From NCBI GenBank assembly GCA_016858145.1, contig JAEHOE010000055.1:496001-560000 (forward strand): DNA of 64,000 nucleotides. Direction: 5' to 3'. Origin of the DNA: Edaphochlamys debaryana. Lineage: Eukaryota; Chlorophyta; Chlorophyceae; Chlamydomonadales. The translations under genes were made by a program, and so were the position numbers. The notes beneath the pieces are model-generated. The model saw only the letters and a program-made list of their open reading frames with translations. It was not told the DNA's origin and did not search any database. Each line of letters starts with the position of its first letter. The stretch's first letter is position 1. This document shows, piece after piece, positions 12,001 through 22,800 of the stretch.

Positions 12001-13776
12001 CTTACACGCAAGCCGCGACTGCCGTACGAACCCATCCGGATGGGATCCCTCGCCTCCTCCCTTCCGCAGCTCATGATTCCTCCTTCCCATTGAAACCCTA
12101 ACCCCCTTGACCCCCCCCCCCCCCCAGATCCTGGCCGAGTTCCCCTTCCTGGTCGCCCAGGTCCTCGTGTACGTCGGCATCATGTACCCAACCGTGCACT
12201 TTATGTTCTCGGGCCCCAAGTTCGGCTGGTTCCTGCTGTACGCAAACCTCAACGTGATGACGTTCACGTACATGGGCATGGTGCGTGCCGTACTTCGGCG
12301 TGTTGTACGACGGCGTGTCGTACATATGTACGGCGTGATGGAATGGCCGCTCGTAGCAGGGCCCTCCGCCCCGCACCGTCCTTAGGGCGCCATCGACCCC
12401 CCGTGCCCCGACACGCCTCCAAATACACACGCTTCCCCCTTCCGTTCCCCCTCTTCCCCACCCCCCCCGCCCCTCTCCTTCCCAGGGCGCCATCAACCTG
12501 TCTAAGAACATGCCCAGCGCCATTGCGGGTTCATCGCTGCTGCTGATGCTGTGGAATCTGTTCTGTGGCTTCCTCATCCCACGTGTGAGCGGCCTATACG
12601 CACTACCTCGCGATACTCGCGATGAATGGGTGGAATAGCAGGCGTGTCGGTTATCAGTCCGGTCTAGGTCAAAGGGGTTGGTTGCTGTCCTCTATACCAA
12701 TGAGCCGGCCCTGTCTTGCGGCTTCGTTCGTCATCCCGAGAGGGTGAGCTAGCGTGAGTGCTCCATCCCGCCCCGCGATCGGCGGGTGGGCCTAGCATGG
12801 GCCATTGGGTCGATCCCGGTTTCCTTGATTGCTGACCTCGCACTGCCGTTTGTGGCTACCGTACTCCCGCCTTGCGACGCACAGCCCCAAATGAAGAACT
12901 TTTATATCTGGTGAGGCAGGAGTTGGGGCTAGGTCCCAGATCGCTGCTGGACAGATCGATTGCCAGTAATGCGTAGGAGACAGAGGTGACAGGAGCTGGG
13001 CTCTCGCAGCAGCTGGTGGGCCCGCCGCCGCCACCACCCGGGGCTTGCGGCGGTCCCTCCCATACCGACATCTCCTCCTCTCCTCCTCCCCCCCCCCCCT
13101 CAGGGCCTACTACTGCAACCCCCTGATGTGGATCATTCGTGAGTCGGCAGCAGCGGGCCGCTGCACAAGCACGGGCGGCGTTGCGAGCGAGGGGTGCCGC
13201 TGTATGTTACCTCTAGTCAGTTTTCGAAACACGATGCCCCCGGCCGCCGGGGTGCCGCTGTATGTGTGCGTGGGTTGTCAGCAGCGTCTCGCCATCGCCT
13301 CGTGCCTCCGCATGATGTGCGTGCGACCCGCCGGAACTGTGTGCGCAGGCGTTGGCCTCACGCCGGCTGACCTTGCGCCCTGAGACGCAGCCCCTGGCCC
13401 TGCCCTACCTGCCGCGCAGAGGGTGTTACCGTGACTCAGCTGGGCGATCTGGACGACTCGTTCGTGGAAACTCCCGCCGGACCCGTGGTGCGTGACGATG
13501 CGCCGCGCCGCGACGCACGCACTTATGCTCGCATGCTGCTGTGTCTACCTAGATGCACGCGCACGGCAGGGCACGGCGGTTGCGTGATCCCCACCTTTCC
13601 ACCTTCCGTCCCCACATCCGTACCCCCTGCAGCCGGTGCCCGTGTTCCTGGATGAGGCGTTTGAATACACCTACAACATGCGGGGCTGGATCGTGCTCAT
13701 CGTCATTGGCTTCATGCTCACCTTCTGCAGTGCCAGCGTCTTCGGCGTCTGCCGCCTCAACTTCCAGAGCCGCTGA
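1..13776 (+). CDS. Full-size ABC transporter, ABCG/PDR type (C-terminal part, 5' end outside window)
   Basis: ATP-driven plasma-membrane exporter. About 30 exons (roughly 970 residues) are visible. Order: end of the first membrane domain (exons 687-745, 976-1036, 1201-1251, 1410-1458, about 1850-1988, 2301-2387, 2530-2566); an acidic then Ala-rich linker (2822-3384); second nucleotide-binding domain (3720-3799, 4026-4087, 4294-4358, 4836-4919, 5238-5342, 5668-5739, 6096-6171, 6627-6702, 7062-7106, 7390-7494, 9233-9346); Gly-rich linker (9728-9963); second membrane domain (10271-10327, 10938-11020, 11624-11654, 11837-11910, 12128-12280, 12486-12584, 12885-12910, 13104-13138, 13420-13487, 13633-13776). 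Motifs: Walker A GASGAGKTT, split by an intron after its second Gly-Ala pair; GYVEQFD at the Q-loop; Walker [12 protein letters not shown]-loop GLDARAA; H-loop TIHQP; PDR hallmarks [20 protein letters not shown] and CGFLIPRP. The signature reads LTVEIRKRLT where plant PDRs usually have VEQRKR. The junction between 1458 and about 1850 is not phase-resolved. Full PDR proteins are about 1400-1500 residues, so the first ATPase domain lies upstream. Confidence 0.93.
22..490. repeat. 13-bp GC-rich minisatellite
   Basis: About 36 head-to-tail copies of GTGGGGCCGCGGG, with scattered GCGAG and one GCCAC variant. The unit is 13 bp, so all three forward frames stay open and give artificial Gly/Arg/Trp-rich ORFs. 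It lies upstream of the exon at 687, so it is most likely inside an intron of the transporter gene. Confidence 0.95.
750..892. repeat. GGTTGGTTGGCC tandem repeat in intron
   Basis: Degenerate tandem array of GGTTGG and GGCC blocks that starts just after the donor at 746 and fills most of the 230-bp intron between the exons ending at 745 and starting at 976. Confidence 0.85.
5617..5643. repeat. Interstitial telomere-like repeat, three CCCTAAA units
   Basis: Three perfect CCCTAAA units inside the transporter intron 5343-5667. This is the plant-type telomere heptamer in C-rich orientation. A related G-rich array sits at 24671. Confidence 0.85.
5745..5905. repeat. GGGAGGGGA purine-rich tandem repeat in intron
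   Basis: The first 160 bases of the intron after the exon ending at 5739 are a nearly pure G/A tract built from GGGAGGGGA and GGTGGGCGC blocks. A related G run of about 30 bases lies at about 5357-5384 in the preceding intron. Both could form G-quadruplex structures. Confidence 0.8.
7480..7665 (+). repeat. Four copies of an exon 3' edge with its donor site
   Basis: The end of the exon 7390-7494 (GAGGGCGTGCCGCTGTGAGT, exon end plus donor) recurs in the following intron near 7518, 7563 and 7646, with TCATCT/GTTATCTCT and TTGGGTTCC spacers. Every copy keeps the GTGAG donor. Similar GGGGTGCCGCTGTATGT segments appear at about 13191 and 13250 in a later intron. Confidence 0.85.
7842..9290 (+). repeat. 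Tandem array of 13 exon 5'-edge copies, each with a splice acceptor
   Basis: Thirteen copies, 114-118 bp apart, start near 7842, 7960, 8076, 8191, 8307, 8424, 8540, 8657, 8772, 8888, 9003, 9117 and 9232. Each has a C-rich tract ending in CAG, then exon sequence for [15 protein letters not shown], then GACGCGTCGTCAAAACACAC and a new pyrimidine tract. Only the last copy (GCCAAC instead of GCCAGC) continues into the real exon 9233-9346 and fits reading phase with the upstream exon. The first twelve diverge from the real exon after the Glu-Ala-Thr codons, all at the same point, so the unit was amplified as a junction fragment. Confidence 0.95.
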
Positions 13777-14784
13777 TGGGCCGGCCTGCCAGTGGCTTCA
13801 GCACGGCATGCACGGAGCGGGGTTGCGAGGCGACGGGCAAAGCAACGCCAGAATCAAAAGAGGAGAAAGAGAATCAAAAGTGGAGAAAGAGAATCAAAAG
13901 AGGAGAGTGCAAAACCGAGCTCGATATGGCAGTAGGTCGCTGATGACGAACGCCGGCGGTGATGGGTGCGTGTGGAGGGGGGCCAGGAGCGAGGCGGGTG
14001 ATGGGTGTGTGTGTGGGGGGGGGGGGGGGCGGGGTCGCCAGGAGCGGGGCGGGTGATGGGTGTGGGGCGGGGTTACAGGCCACGTCACGTCGGTGTAGAT
14101 ATGAGAGCGAGCTCGGATATGACGAGGCGATTGAGCAAGCCAGTTGGCGTTGAAGTATCGGCTGGGATGCCTTGGCAAGGCTTGAGGCCAGACCTTTGGG
14201 TAGGAGCGTTGTTGCCAGGAGCGAAGGGCATGTTGGCTCGTCGGGCAATGCTAGCTTAACTGAGCTTCCGTGGGCTGGGATGTTAGTTGTGGGGGTTGTG
14301 TGGCGCTTGGGTTTCGGTTGCGGGAAATACAACCCTCATTGCACAGCTGCAGTGCGCAGCTCGCCGGCTGCTGGCTGCCTTTGCGCCAGAGCTTTTTTTG
14401 GGTGGGTGCGTCGTACGACTGAAAGGCGTGTGTCATGACTCGCAGGACTCGCTCGAGTCCTCCCCTTTGGACGTACCGGTCGTACTGATGGGCGCTGACA
14501 AGGGGTTCGCGGTTGCGGGGACGGCTGAGGCGCACCAAGAATGAACACAAGCGTGCCGCAACCCGCCACCAGAGCAGGGGCCGCTTGCTAGGGGCCGCTG
14601 GCCCAGGCACGCACGGCAGCACAGGACTGAAGGGGGCGGCGTGCGGGGTTTTGTGGCGTACGTACAGCCCATCAACCAACGTCAAGTGCAAGGCCTCTAA
14701 GGCCCTGGGGCGAAAAAGAGACACAGCGGGCAGGGCGAGGGGGCAGGTGGAAGGAGGGGGGCCCGTAGATGGGGCCGCCCGCCC
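13777..14784. other. Intergenic stretch after the transporter gene
   Basis: Contains the presumed 3' UTR. Visible: an AGAATCAAAAG(A/T)GGAGA direct repeat, three copies at 13850-13905; GGGTGATGGGTGTGTG repeats at about 13960-14065; nothing gene-like. Confidence 0.5.
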
Positions 14785-15374
14785 GTGGGCTCCAGTGTTG
14801 CTATCTTAGTGCGGAAGTGCGGGGGAGTGAGGCCATCCCGCACTTTCGGTGACGGAAAGAGCCTCATGTGCGGAAGCTCCCGCACTTTTGTAGCAAAGTT
14901 TGGTTGCGAGTGCGGCCCGCGCCGGCACATTTTTGAGCCTTATGGCGGCTCAGGTGCGGGGGCCCCTCAACCCCTGGGGGGCCCACCGAACGGGCGCGGC
15001 CAGCCGGGCAGGCAGTCCCCTTCCCACCCCCACCGTCCAGCCCGCATCACATGCACTTGCAGCATACACTACGGGGTTGCTGCTGGAATTCAAGACCCCC
15101 AGTTGCCCGCCTACATCAGCTCATGCACTAGGGCGAGAGCCAGGCAGACTCATCCGCTTGAAACAGGCCTTCAGAACGCCGCGCCCTCCGCTACACTCCA
15201 CCGCACTCTCCCGCACTTCTGGGCGGCAAGCGCTTGCCAAGTGCGGTCGCACGTTTTGGGCCGCCAAGGGCCACGAAGTGCGGCCCGCTTTCGCACTCTT
15301 GGGCTTGGACCCGAGGTCCGAGTGCGGGACCTCCCGCACTTCGGCCCAGGGAAGATAGCAACGCTGGTGGGCTC
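14785..15374. mobile_element. Non-autonomous hAT-like DNA transposon (MITE), 574 bp plus target duplication
   Basis: The element spans 14793-15366. Its ends are inverted repeats: left CAGTGTTGCTATCTT, right (complement) CAGCGTTGCTATCTT, 14 of 15 identical, and both sides then reach GAAGTGCGGG within 20 bases. It is flanked by a perfect 8-bp direct repeat GTGGGCTC at 14785-14792 and 15367-15374. An 8-bp target duplication and CAG-starting ends are typical of the hAT superfamily. CCCGCACTT and its complement recur at least eight times inside, like subterminal transposase-binding repeats. There is no transposase ORF, so movement would need an enzyme from elsewhere. The insertion lies between the transporter and the C2-VASt gene. 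Confidence 0.9.
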
Positions 15375-16805
15375 CCGCTCCCACCACTGCTTCTGGCCAG
15401 CCGGCAGCTTGACCTGCGCGCGCGGAGCGCGTCCGCCTCCTGCGACGAGCGGAGGAGATGGTCGGCAGCTATGGGAGCCGGGGCGACCGGGGAGGCCAAG
15501 GCCGATACGGCCGGGGCGGCCGGGGGCGGTCTTGGCCGCGGCTTCAACCGAGACTGGGGCGACGGGGTGGGGAGGCCGGAGATGGAGGGCGGCGGCTGCC
15601 GGGAAAGGGGAGGCAGGGGCGGCAGAGGCGGCCGGTTTTGCGGCGGGCGGGGCGCGCGGAAGAGTCGGCGGCGACTGGGAGGTAGGGAGGAGGCGGGGAG
15701 CCAGGTTTGGGGACAGCGGCAGGGGCGGCAGTTGAAGGGGCGGGGGTGGGCGGGACGGGGGTGGCCGGGGTCGAAGCTTCAACAGCGGTGGAGCAAGCGG
15801 TGGGGAGTGGGGTGGGGTGGGGGGGTAGGGGGGTACCCAACTTTTGTCCAGCTTCCGTCCGAACTTTTGTTACAGCAGTCTGACGTAGCCCCAAGGCCTT
15901 CCCCGTGCACTAACGCATGGCATGAAGTAAGTTCTGACCCCTGGAGATGCCTCAGCACAGGTATGGTGGTCGAAGGGTAGTCCTTGGTGCCACATGTCGG
16001 CATGTCCTTGCACGGGACACGTGACGACCGCCGCTGCCGCCGCTGCCAGGCGTGCGCGTGTACTACTCTGGCCATAGATGGTCGGTCGTACAGGAGGCCT
16101 AGGGCATGATAAGTGCGGATGCAAGGTACCGGAGAGTGGTAATTGGACGCGGGGATGGCCAATGGACGGGACCACAGCTTCACCGACGCTCCCGGTTCAC
16201 GCGCAAGGCAGTAGCGCACACGAGGCGCAGTCGATTGGCACAAAGGCGGAGGAAAACGGGTGGCGTTTTGACCGTGTACGGCAGTGTGTGCAGTGTACGG
16301 CAAGGGGTGAAGCGAGGGTTGCTTGGGGGCGACCGGGAGCACGAGCGAGGCGGCGGGGGCAGGGGTGGGGAGGGGCGGGCGAGGCGGGCGGGGCCAGGCT
16401 CGGGCGTGGAGGACTGCTTTCGTTGCGCCTGCGGGGCTGGGGTAGCTGTTGTGGATTAGGAAGCGGATTTACATGGGCCCCGCGCCCTGCACCCAACGCC
16501 CGTGGATTAGCGCGAATGGGACGTCGGACGTCGGCCGACGTCGGCGGACGTCGGGACGTCGGACGTCGGACGGTTGCATGGTCGATTAGATGAACTGACG
16601 AAGCGGTTGTTATGTGTGTGGGGGGTTGGGGGTGCGGGCGGGATGCGTGGGGCCAGCTTGGAGCGTGGAGCTAGTGGCTCGGCCAATCGGCGAGTGCCAA
16701 CCGACGAACCCGGAACCCGGCGTACGATGCCCCCTGGTTAAAGCTGCTTGGTGTCGGCTTGTTTGCGCCCATACCACGGGCCTACCGCTAGCTGTGCTGA
16801 GAAGG
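15375..16805. other. Intergenic stretch upstream of the C2-VASt gene
   Basis: Holds G/A-rich low-complexity sequence (15400-15830) and a cluster of GACGTCGG repeats at 16520-16572 (six GACGTC palindromes). An open frame continues upstream of the proposed start at 16806 to an ATG at 16614. I see no separate gene. Confidence 0.5.
16520..16572. promoter_or_regulatory. GACGTC palindrome cluster upstream of the C2-VASt gene
   Basis: Six GACGTC palindromes in about 53 bp, made of GGACGTCGG units. GACGTC contains the ACGT core bound by bZIP factors. The cluster is about 240 bp upstream of the proposed start codon. A regulatory role is inference; it could be a simple repeat. Confidence 0.3.
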
Positions 16806-19800
16806 ATGTTGCGTCGTGTTTGCGCGAGGCGGTGCCCCGCAAGTGGGAAACTTGAGCTTAAGTCCAACGTCGCTGCCGATACACAAGGCCTCAATGAAGC
16901 GCTTAGCGACTTGGAAGAACTCAGCTCTCGGCGGCACAACGGGCTTGAGATAGAACAGTTTGGCTCGGCGGGAAGACCCCTGCATGCAATTTCTGGTGAC
17001 TCGAGGGTGTCCAGCTCAGCGCTCAGCGAGTTCAGGAAGGACAACGCCAGCAGCGGGACCTCGGCCTGGTCGCGATGGCTGGGAGGCGGTGAGCGAGGGC
17101 CTTCGTCCAAAACGCGATGGGACGTGCACCGCGACGTAGCCGACGTATTGCGTGCGCCGGCTTTCTTTGGCGACATCCGCGGGTTCCGTAGCTCGCGCTC
17201 GGCCCCTCGGCTCGTCCGGGCAAGCCGGGCAAGCCATGCAAGCCGCGAGACCCGGCCTCGTGGCACCTCGTAGGCCCCACACGCTCGCTACTCGCTGTGC
17301 CGCACTCCCGGCAACATCCCCCCACGCCCCCCACCCCACTCCTCCTCCTCCTCTCCCCAGACTACTTCCTGTGTGTGGAGGTGAAGGAGGGCAGCGAGCT
17401 GGACCCGGGGACCGTAACCGGCAACCTCGTGCGGGCCACGTGCGACCCGTGAGTGCCGAGCGGTGCCGTATCACCGACGTACCCTGACGTGGCCGTACTG
17501 TACAGTACAACTGGCTGCCTCGGTTTAGCGAGTCTGGCCGACCGACCGGCAGGCGTGAAGGGAGAGGGAGCCCGGGTGCCTACCTCCACCTCGTCCACAC
17601 GCCCCCACCCCAGACCCCACCCCCACCGCTCTCTGGCGCCCCATTTAGGCGCCTGCTCGTCCAGACGACCGACGCTCAACAGCTTTCAGCAATTCCCGCT
17701 TTCCACCCACCCCGCCCCTTGCCCTCCCCAGCTTTGTGCGTGTGGCACTGCAACGCAACAGCCCCGGCGGCGGCGCGCCCGTCCCCCTGGCGGAGGCGGA
17801 GACGCGCGTGGTGTACCGCAACGCCTTCCCAAAGGTACGGCAAGTGTGCACGGCAGTCTACGGCATGTGTGCGTGACCGTGTACGACATGTGTGCGAGAC
17901 AGTGTGCGGCATGTGTGCACGCCAGCCAGTCAGCGGCATACATGTGTGCGGAGGTGTATGTGGATGGGGTGTTGGCCGGACGGTTGATGCGCCCACACAC
18001 CGCTCCGCCCCTCGTCCTGCTGCCCGCCGCTCCCCCATTTTCCAAATCGCGTCCGCTCGGCGCTGGTCCCCAGCCCGATCTCCTTACCGCCCATGACTCA
18101 TCCCTCTGCCCTTTGCCGCTTTCCCCCCCTCCAACGCGACCTGGGCCTGCGTGTCCCCCAGTGGGAGGAATGGTACGTGGTGGGGTGTGGGGTTGGGGGA
18201 AGAGTGGCGGGCGGCAGGGTTGGCGCGGCAGGGTTGGCGCGGCAGGGTTGGCGCGGCAGGGTTGGCGCGAAGGTGGTGTTGACCCGGGCTTTGCAGCTAG
18301 TTTGCCTCCCCCCCACCCCCCCACCGTTTTTCTCTGCTGCGTCTGTTCTGCCGGTTGCTAGTCAACTCCCGCCTCTTCGGCCCCCCTCCCCCAGCCTGCC
18401 CTTCCCCCTGGATGACGTCACCGAGGACACGTCCATCGTCATGAGGCTGTACGACAAGGACATCGGCCACTTCAACAGCTTCGTGGGGCATGGTGGGGAA
18501 CGGGGGGAAACGGGGGGAAAAAGGCGGGGGCGCAGGGGTCAGTGTGTGTGTTTTGCCGACGCGTGTGAACGACAAGGACATCGGCCACTGAGCAGCAGCC
18601 GTGGGGGGACATGGGGCCTGTCGCCGTGACTTCACATAGGTCCGGCGGAAGGGGGGCTCGTTTGTGGGCCTGGTGGGCCGCAGGGAGCCATGAGGGCCGG
18701 TTTGGTCCGGGGCTGCACGGAACGATGAGCTGAGTTACCAAACGACCGCTTGGCCTGGGGACATTGGGCATGCGCGCGCGTGTGCGTGCACATGGATACT
18801 TGTCAGCCCCATCTCCCCCCCTCATTCCCCCCGTTCCCCCCGCAGGTGTCTCTGCCGATCACCACGGTGCTTGAGGCCCCACCCACCCATACACACACGC
18901 TTTGCTCCCCCCGCCCCCCCCCCCCCGTCTCCCCCCCCGTCCCCCCCAGGTGTCTCTGCCCATGACCACAGTCCTCGCCGGCATCACGGACCTGGGGCAG
19001 TCGACGATCTACCAGTGCGCGGATGGAGAGGGGGGAGAGGGGAGAAGAAGGGGAGGGGAAAGCGTGTGTGTATGGATGGGCCTGGCGGAGGTAGAGGCAG
19101 GCTTCGTGCCCCTCCTCCCCGCCCCCGCCCCCAGGTTGCACTTGACTGGCCTTGCTTTCCGCGTAACCTCGTCCCCCGTTTCTCATTCCCCGCCCCCAGG
19201 CTGCCGCTCCAGGACCGGCAGGGAGTGCAACGGCGCAAAGGCGCGCTGCTGTTCGGCGTGTCCATCCTGGAGAAGGCGCAGTACACCGAGGTACGTGCGT
19301 CCCGGTATGGTACGACACGTTGCCGTACACCGATGCAGTACACAGTAGCGTGACGTACCGCTTTGCTGCTTTGCGTGACCGCGACCTTGGCCCCTGGCTT
19401 TGGGGGGTTGCGCACCCCCCCACACACAGATGCGGGCCGTGATCAAGAAGCTGCAGGACCCAGACAAGGTGGGACGTGGGGGGGGGGGACTGGGGGTGTT
19501 TGAAGCTGAGAGCGGGCGAGCGTCTTTGGGGGGGGGGGTAAAATCTGGGCCCTGGGGTTTCTGGGCCTTGTGGGCCTAAGCGGGTGGGTGGGTGGTAGGC
19601 TGGAGGCTAGGGCGGATGGGGCAGTGTGGGGTTTGGGCTGGCTGCGGGGCGGAACGGAAAGAGGGAGCGGCAGGGTGGAACGCGCTGGGGCCGTCACACT
19701 GGGCAACGTCAACCCATAAACCGCCCACCACCCCTTTCCATGTGCGCCCGCACCTCGTCTGGCTGGATCCTGCATCTTATACCCCCCTCCCCCAGATCCA

Positions 19801-22800
19801 CTCCCAGCTGGGGGGGTACCGCCTCCACCTCAAGGTACGCGTTTGGGGCGGCGAGGGGCGCGAATGCCCCCTCCCCCGCTGGGACCTGGGGTTTGGGCGA
19901 TCGGGGGCTCTCAGCTTGGGCATCCCTTCGCTTCCCTTTTGCCAGATCTCAGCTTCGTAGGTGTACCCCTTCCGCGGCCCCTCACGCCCCCCCAGGTCCA
20001 CGCCTTCAAGGGTTTAGGGTTTACCCATACACACACGCCCTGACCGCCCCCTCTCCCCCCTCTCCCCCCTCTCCCCCCTCCTCCCCCCCCCCCAGGTCCA
20101 CGCCTTCAAGAACCTCACCTGCAGCTCCATGCAGGGCGCCACCCACCCATACACACACGCCCTGCCCGCCCCCTCCCCCCCCCTCTCCCCCCCTCCGCCC
20201 CCCCCAGGTCCACGCCTTCAAGAACCTCACCTGCAGCTCCATGCAGGGCGCCACCCACCCATACACACACGCCCTGCCCGCCCCCTCTCCCCCCCTCTCC
20301 CCCCCTCTCCCCCCCTCCGCCCCCCCCAGGTCCACGCCTTCAAGAACCTCACCTGCAGCTCCATGCAGGGCGCCACCCACCCATACACACACGCCCTGCC
20401 CGCCCCCTCCCCCCCCCTCTCCCCCCCTCCGCCCCCCAGAGGTCCACGCCTTCAAGAACCTCACCTGCAGCTCCATGCAGGGCGCCACCCACCCATACAC
20501 ACACGCCCTGCCCGCCCCCTCCCCCCCCCTCTCCCCCCCTCCGCCCCCCCCAGGTCCACGCCTTCAAGAACCTCACCTGCAGCTCCATGCAGGGCGCCAA
20601 CCTCGCAGCGGAGGTCAAGTGCGGTTGGGGTGCGGAGGGGGGCATTGGAAGAAGAAAACCTGAAGGGTCGTAGACCCGCGCGGTAATAGGGGGGCAGGGG
20701 GCACACTTCGCAGGAAAATTGCAACAATTGTCCTTCCTTCCGAGCTTGGAGCGTGAAAGGCGGGAAGCGAGTCAGACGCCGGCGGAGTGGACACTTAAAA
20801 TGAAGCGTGTTCAGGGAAACTGGGGGAGGCTTTGGATGTACATGGCACTGCACAGGGGCCCAGCACTGCTTAGGAGCCCAGGGAGGTCAAGGGAGGGTAG
20901 GGAGGCGCACGGCAACGCACAGTTACTACAGTTACGTGGCAGTCAGGGTCGCAGAACCGCGCGAATTAAGGGGGGGAGGGGGCATGCTTCGCACGAAATT
21001 GGCCGTCCTTCTGAGCTGGGAGCGGGAAAGGAGGGACGCGATTCAGACGCCGGAGTGGACAACTGAAGGGGGAGGGAGGGAGCGTGACAGATGCATCCAT
21101 CTCCTGCCTCTTACCCCCGCCTCTCGCTCCCCCCTAACCCCCCTCATCCCTCTCAGGCTGTGCTGCTATGAGTCCCGCCTGCCCCTGCGCTGCCTGGTGG
21201 TGGACGGCGAGGCCAGCCCCACGGACCTGGAGCTGGCTATCCCCCTGGGGGCGGCGTTCCAGGAGGGGGGCGTCATCAAGGGCAAGGACCGGCTGCAGGT
21301 GGGTGCCGTACATGGATGAGGGGGGGGGGTGAGGGGCAAAGGGGGGGGGGGGAAGGGAAGGGGGGGTCGATGAGCACGGAAGGGGGAGGGGGGGGGGCGT
21401 CATCAAGGGCAAGGACCGGCTGCAGGTTCGTGTCGTACATGGATAAGGGGAGGGGGGGTGAGGGGCAAAGGGGGGGGGGAAAGGGAAGGGGGGGTCGATG
21501 AGCACGGAAGGGGGAGGGGGGGGGGGCGTCATCAAGGGCAAGGACCGGGTGCAGGTTCGTGTCGTACATGGATTAGGGGGGGGGGGGGTGAGGGGAAAGG
21601 GGGGGGAGAAGGGAAGGGGGAGGGGGAGGGGGGCGTCATCAAGGGCAAGGACCGGGTGCAGGTTCGTGTCGTACATGGATGGGGGGGGGGGTGAGGGGAA
21701 AGGGGGGGGAGAAGGGAAGGGGGAGGGGGAGGGGGGCGTCATCAAGGGCAAGGACTGGCTGCAGGTGCGTGTCGTACATGGATGGGGGGGGGGTGAGGGG
21801 GAAGGGGGGGGGAGAAGGGGAGGGGGAGGGGGAGGGGGGGGGGGCGTCATCAAGGGCAAGGACCGGCTGCAGGTGGGTGCCGTACATGGATGAGGGGAGG
21901 GGTGTGAGGGGCAAAGGGGGGGGGGGGGGAAGGGAAGGGGGGGTCGATGAGCACGGAAGGGGGAGGGGGGGGGCGTCATCAAGGGCAAGGACCGGCTGCA
22001 GGTTCGTGTCGTACATGGATGAGGGGAGGGGTGTGAGGGGCAAAGGGGGGGGGAAAGGGAAGGGGGGGTCGATGAGCACGGAAGGGGGAGGGGGGGGGGG
22101 GGCGTCATCAAGGGCAAGGACCGGCTGCAGGTTCGTGTCGTACATGGATTAGGGGGGGGGGTGAGGGGAAAGGGGGGGGAGAAGGGAAGGGGGAGGGGGA
22201 GGGGGGGCGTCATCAAGGGCAAGGACCGGGTGCAGGTTCGTGTCGTACATGGATGGGGGGGGGGGTGAGGGGAAAGGGGGGGGAGAAGGGAAGGGGGAGG
22301 GGGAGGGGGGCGTCATCAAGGGCAAGGACTGGCTGCAGGTGCGTGTCGTACATGGATGGGGGGGGGTGAGGGGAAGGGGGGGGGAGAAGGGGAGGGGGAG
22401 GGGGAGGGGGGAGGGGGGGGGGCGTCATCAAGGGCAAGGACCGGCTGCAGGTGGGTGCCGTACATGGATGAGGGGAGGGGTGTGAGGGCAAAGGGGGGGG
22501 GGGAAGGGAAGGGGGGGTCGATGAGCACGGAAGGGGGAGGGGGGGGGGCGTCATCAAGGGCAAGGACCGGCTGCAGGTTCGTGTCGTACATGGATGAGGG
22601 GAGGGGGGTGAGGGGAAAGGGGGGGGAGAAGGGAAGGGGAGGGGGAGGGGGGCGTCATCAAGGGCAAGGACCGGCTGCAGGTTCGTGTCGTACATGGATG
22701 GGGGGGGGGGGGTGAGGGGGAAAGGGGGGGGAGAAGGGAAGGGGGAGGGGGAGGGGGGCGTCATCAAGGGCAAGGACCGGCTGCAGGTGCGTGTCGTACA

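Noticed and set aside
14785..15735. A 316-codon ORF across the transposon
   Set aside because: It crosses both ends of the hAT-like element and its flanks, has no transposase motif, and depends on GC-rich composition.
16614..16806. Extension of the C2-VASt start to the ATG at 16614
   Set aside because: The frame is open, but the extra 64 residues have no recognisable feature; left as an alternative start.
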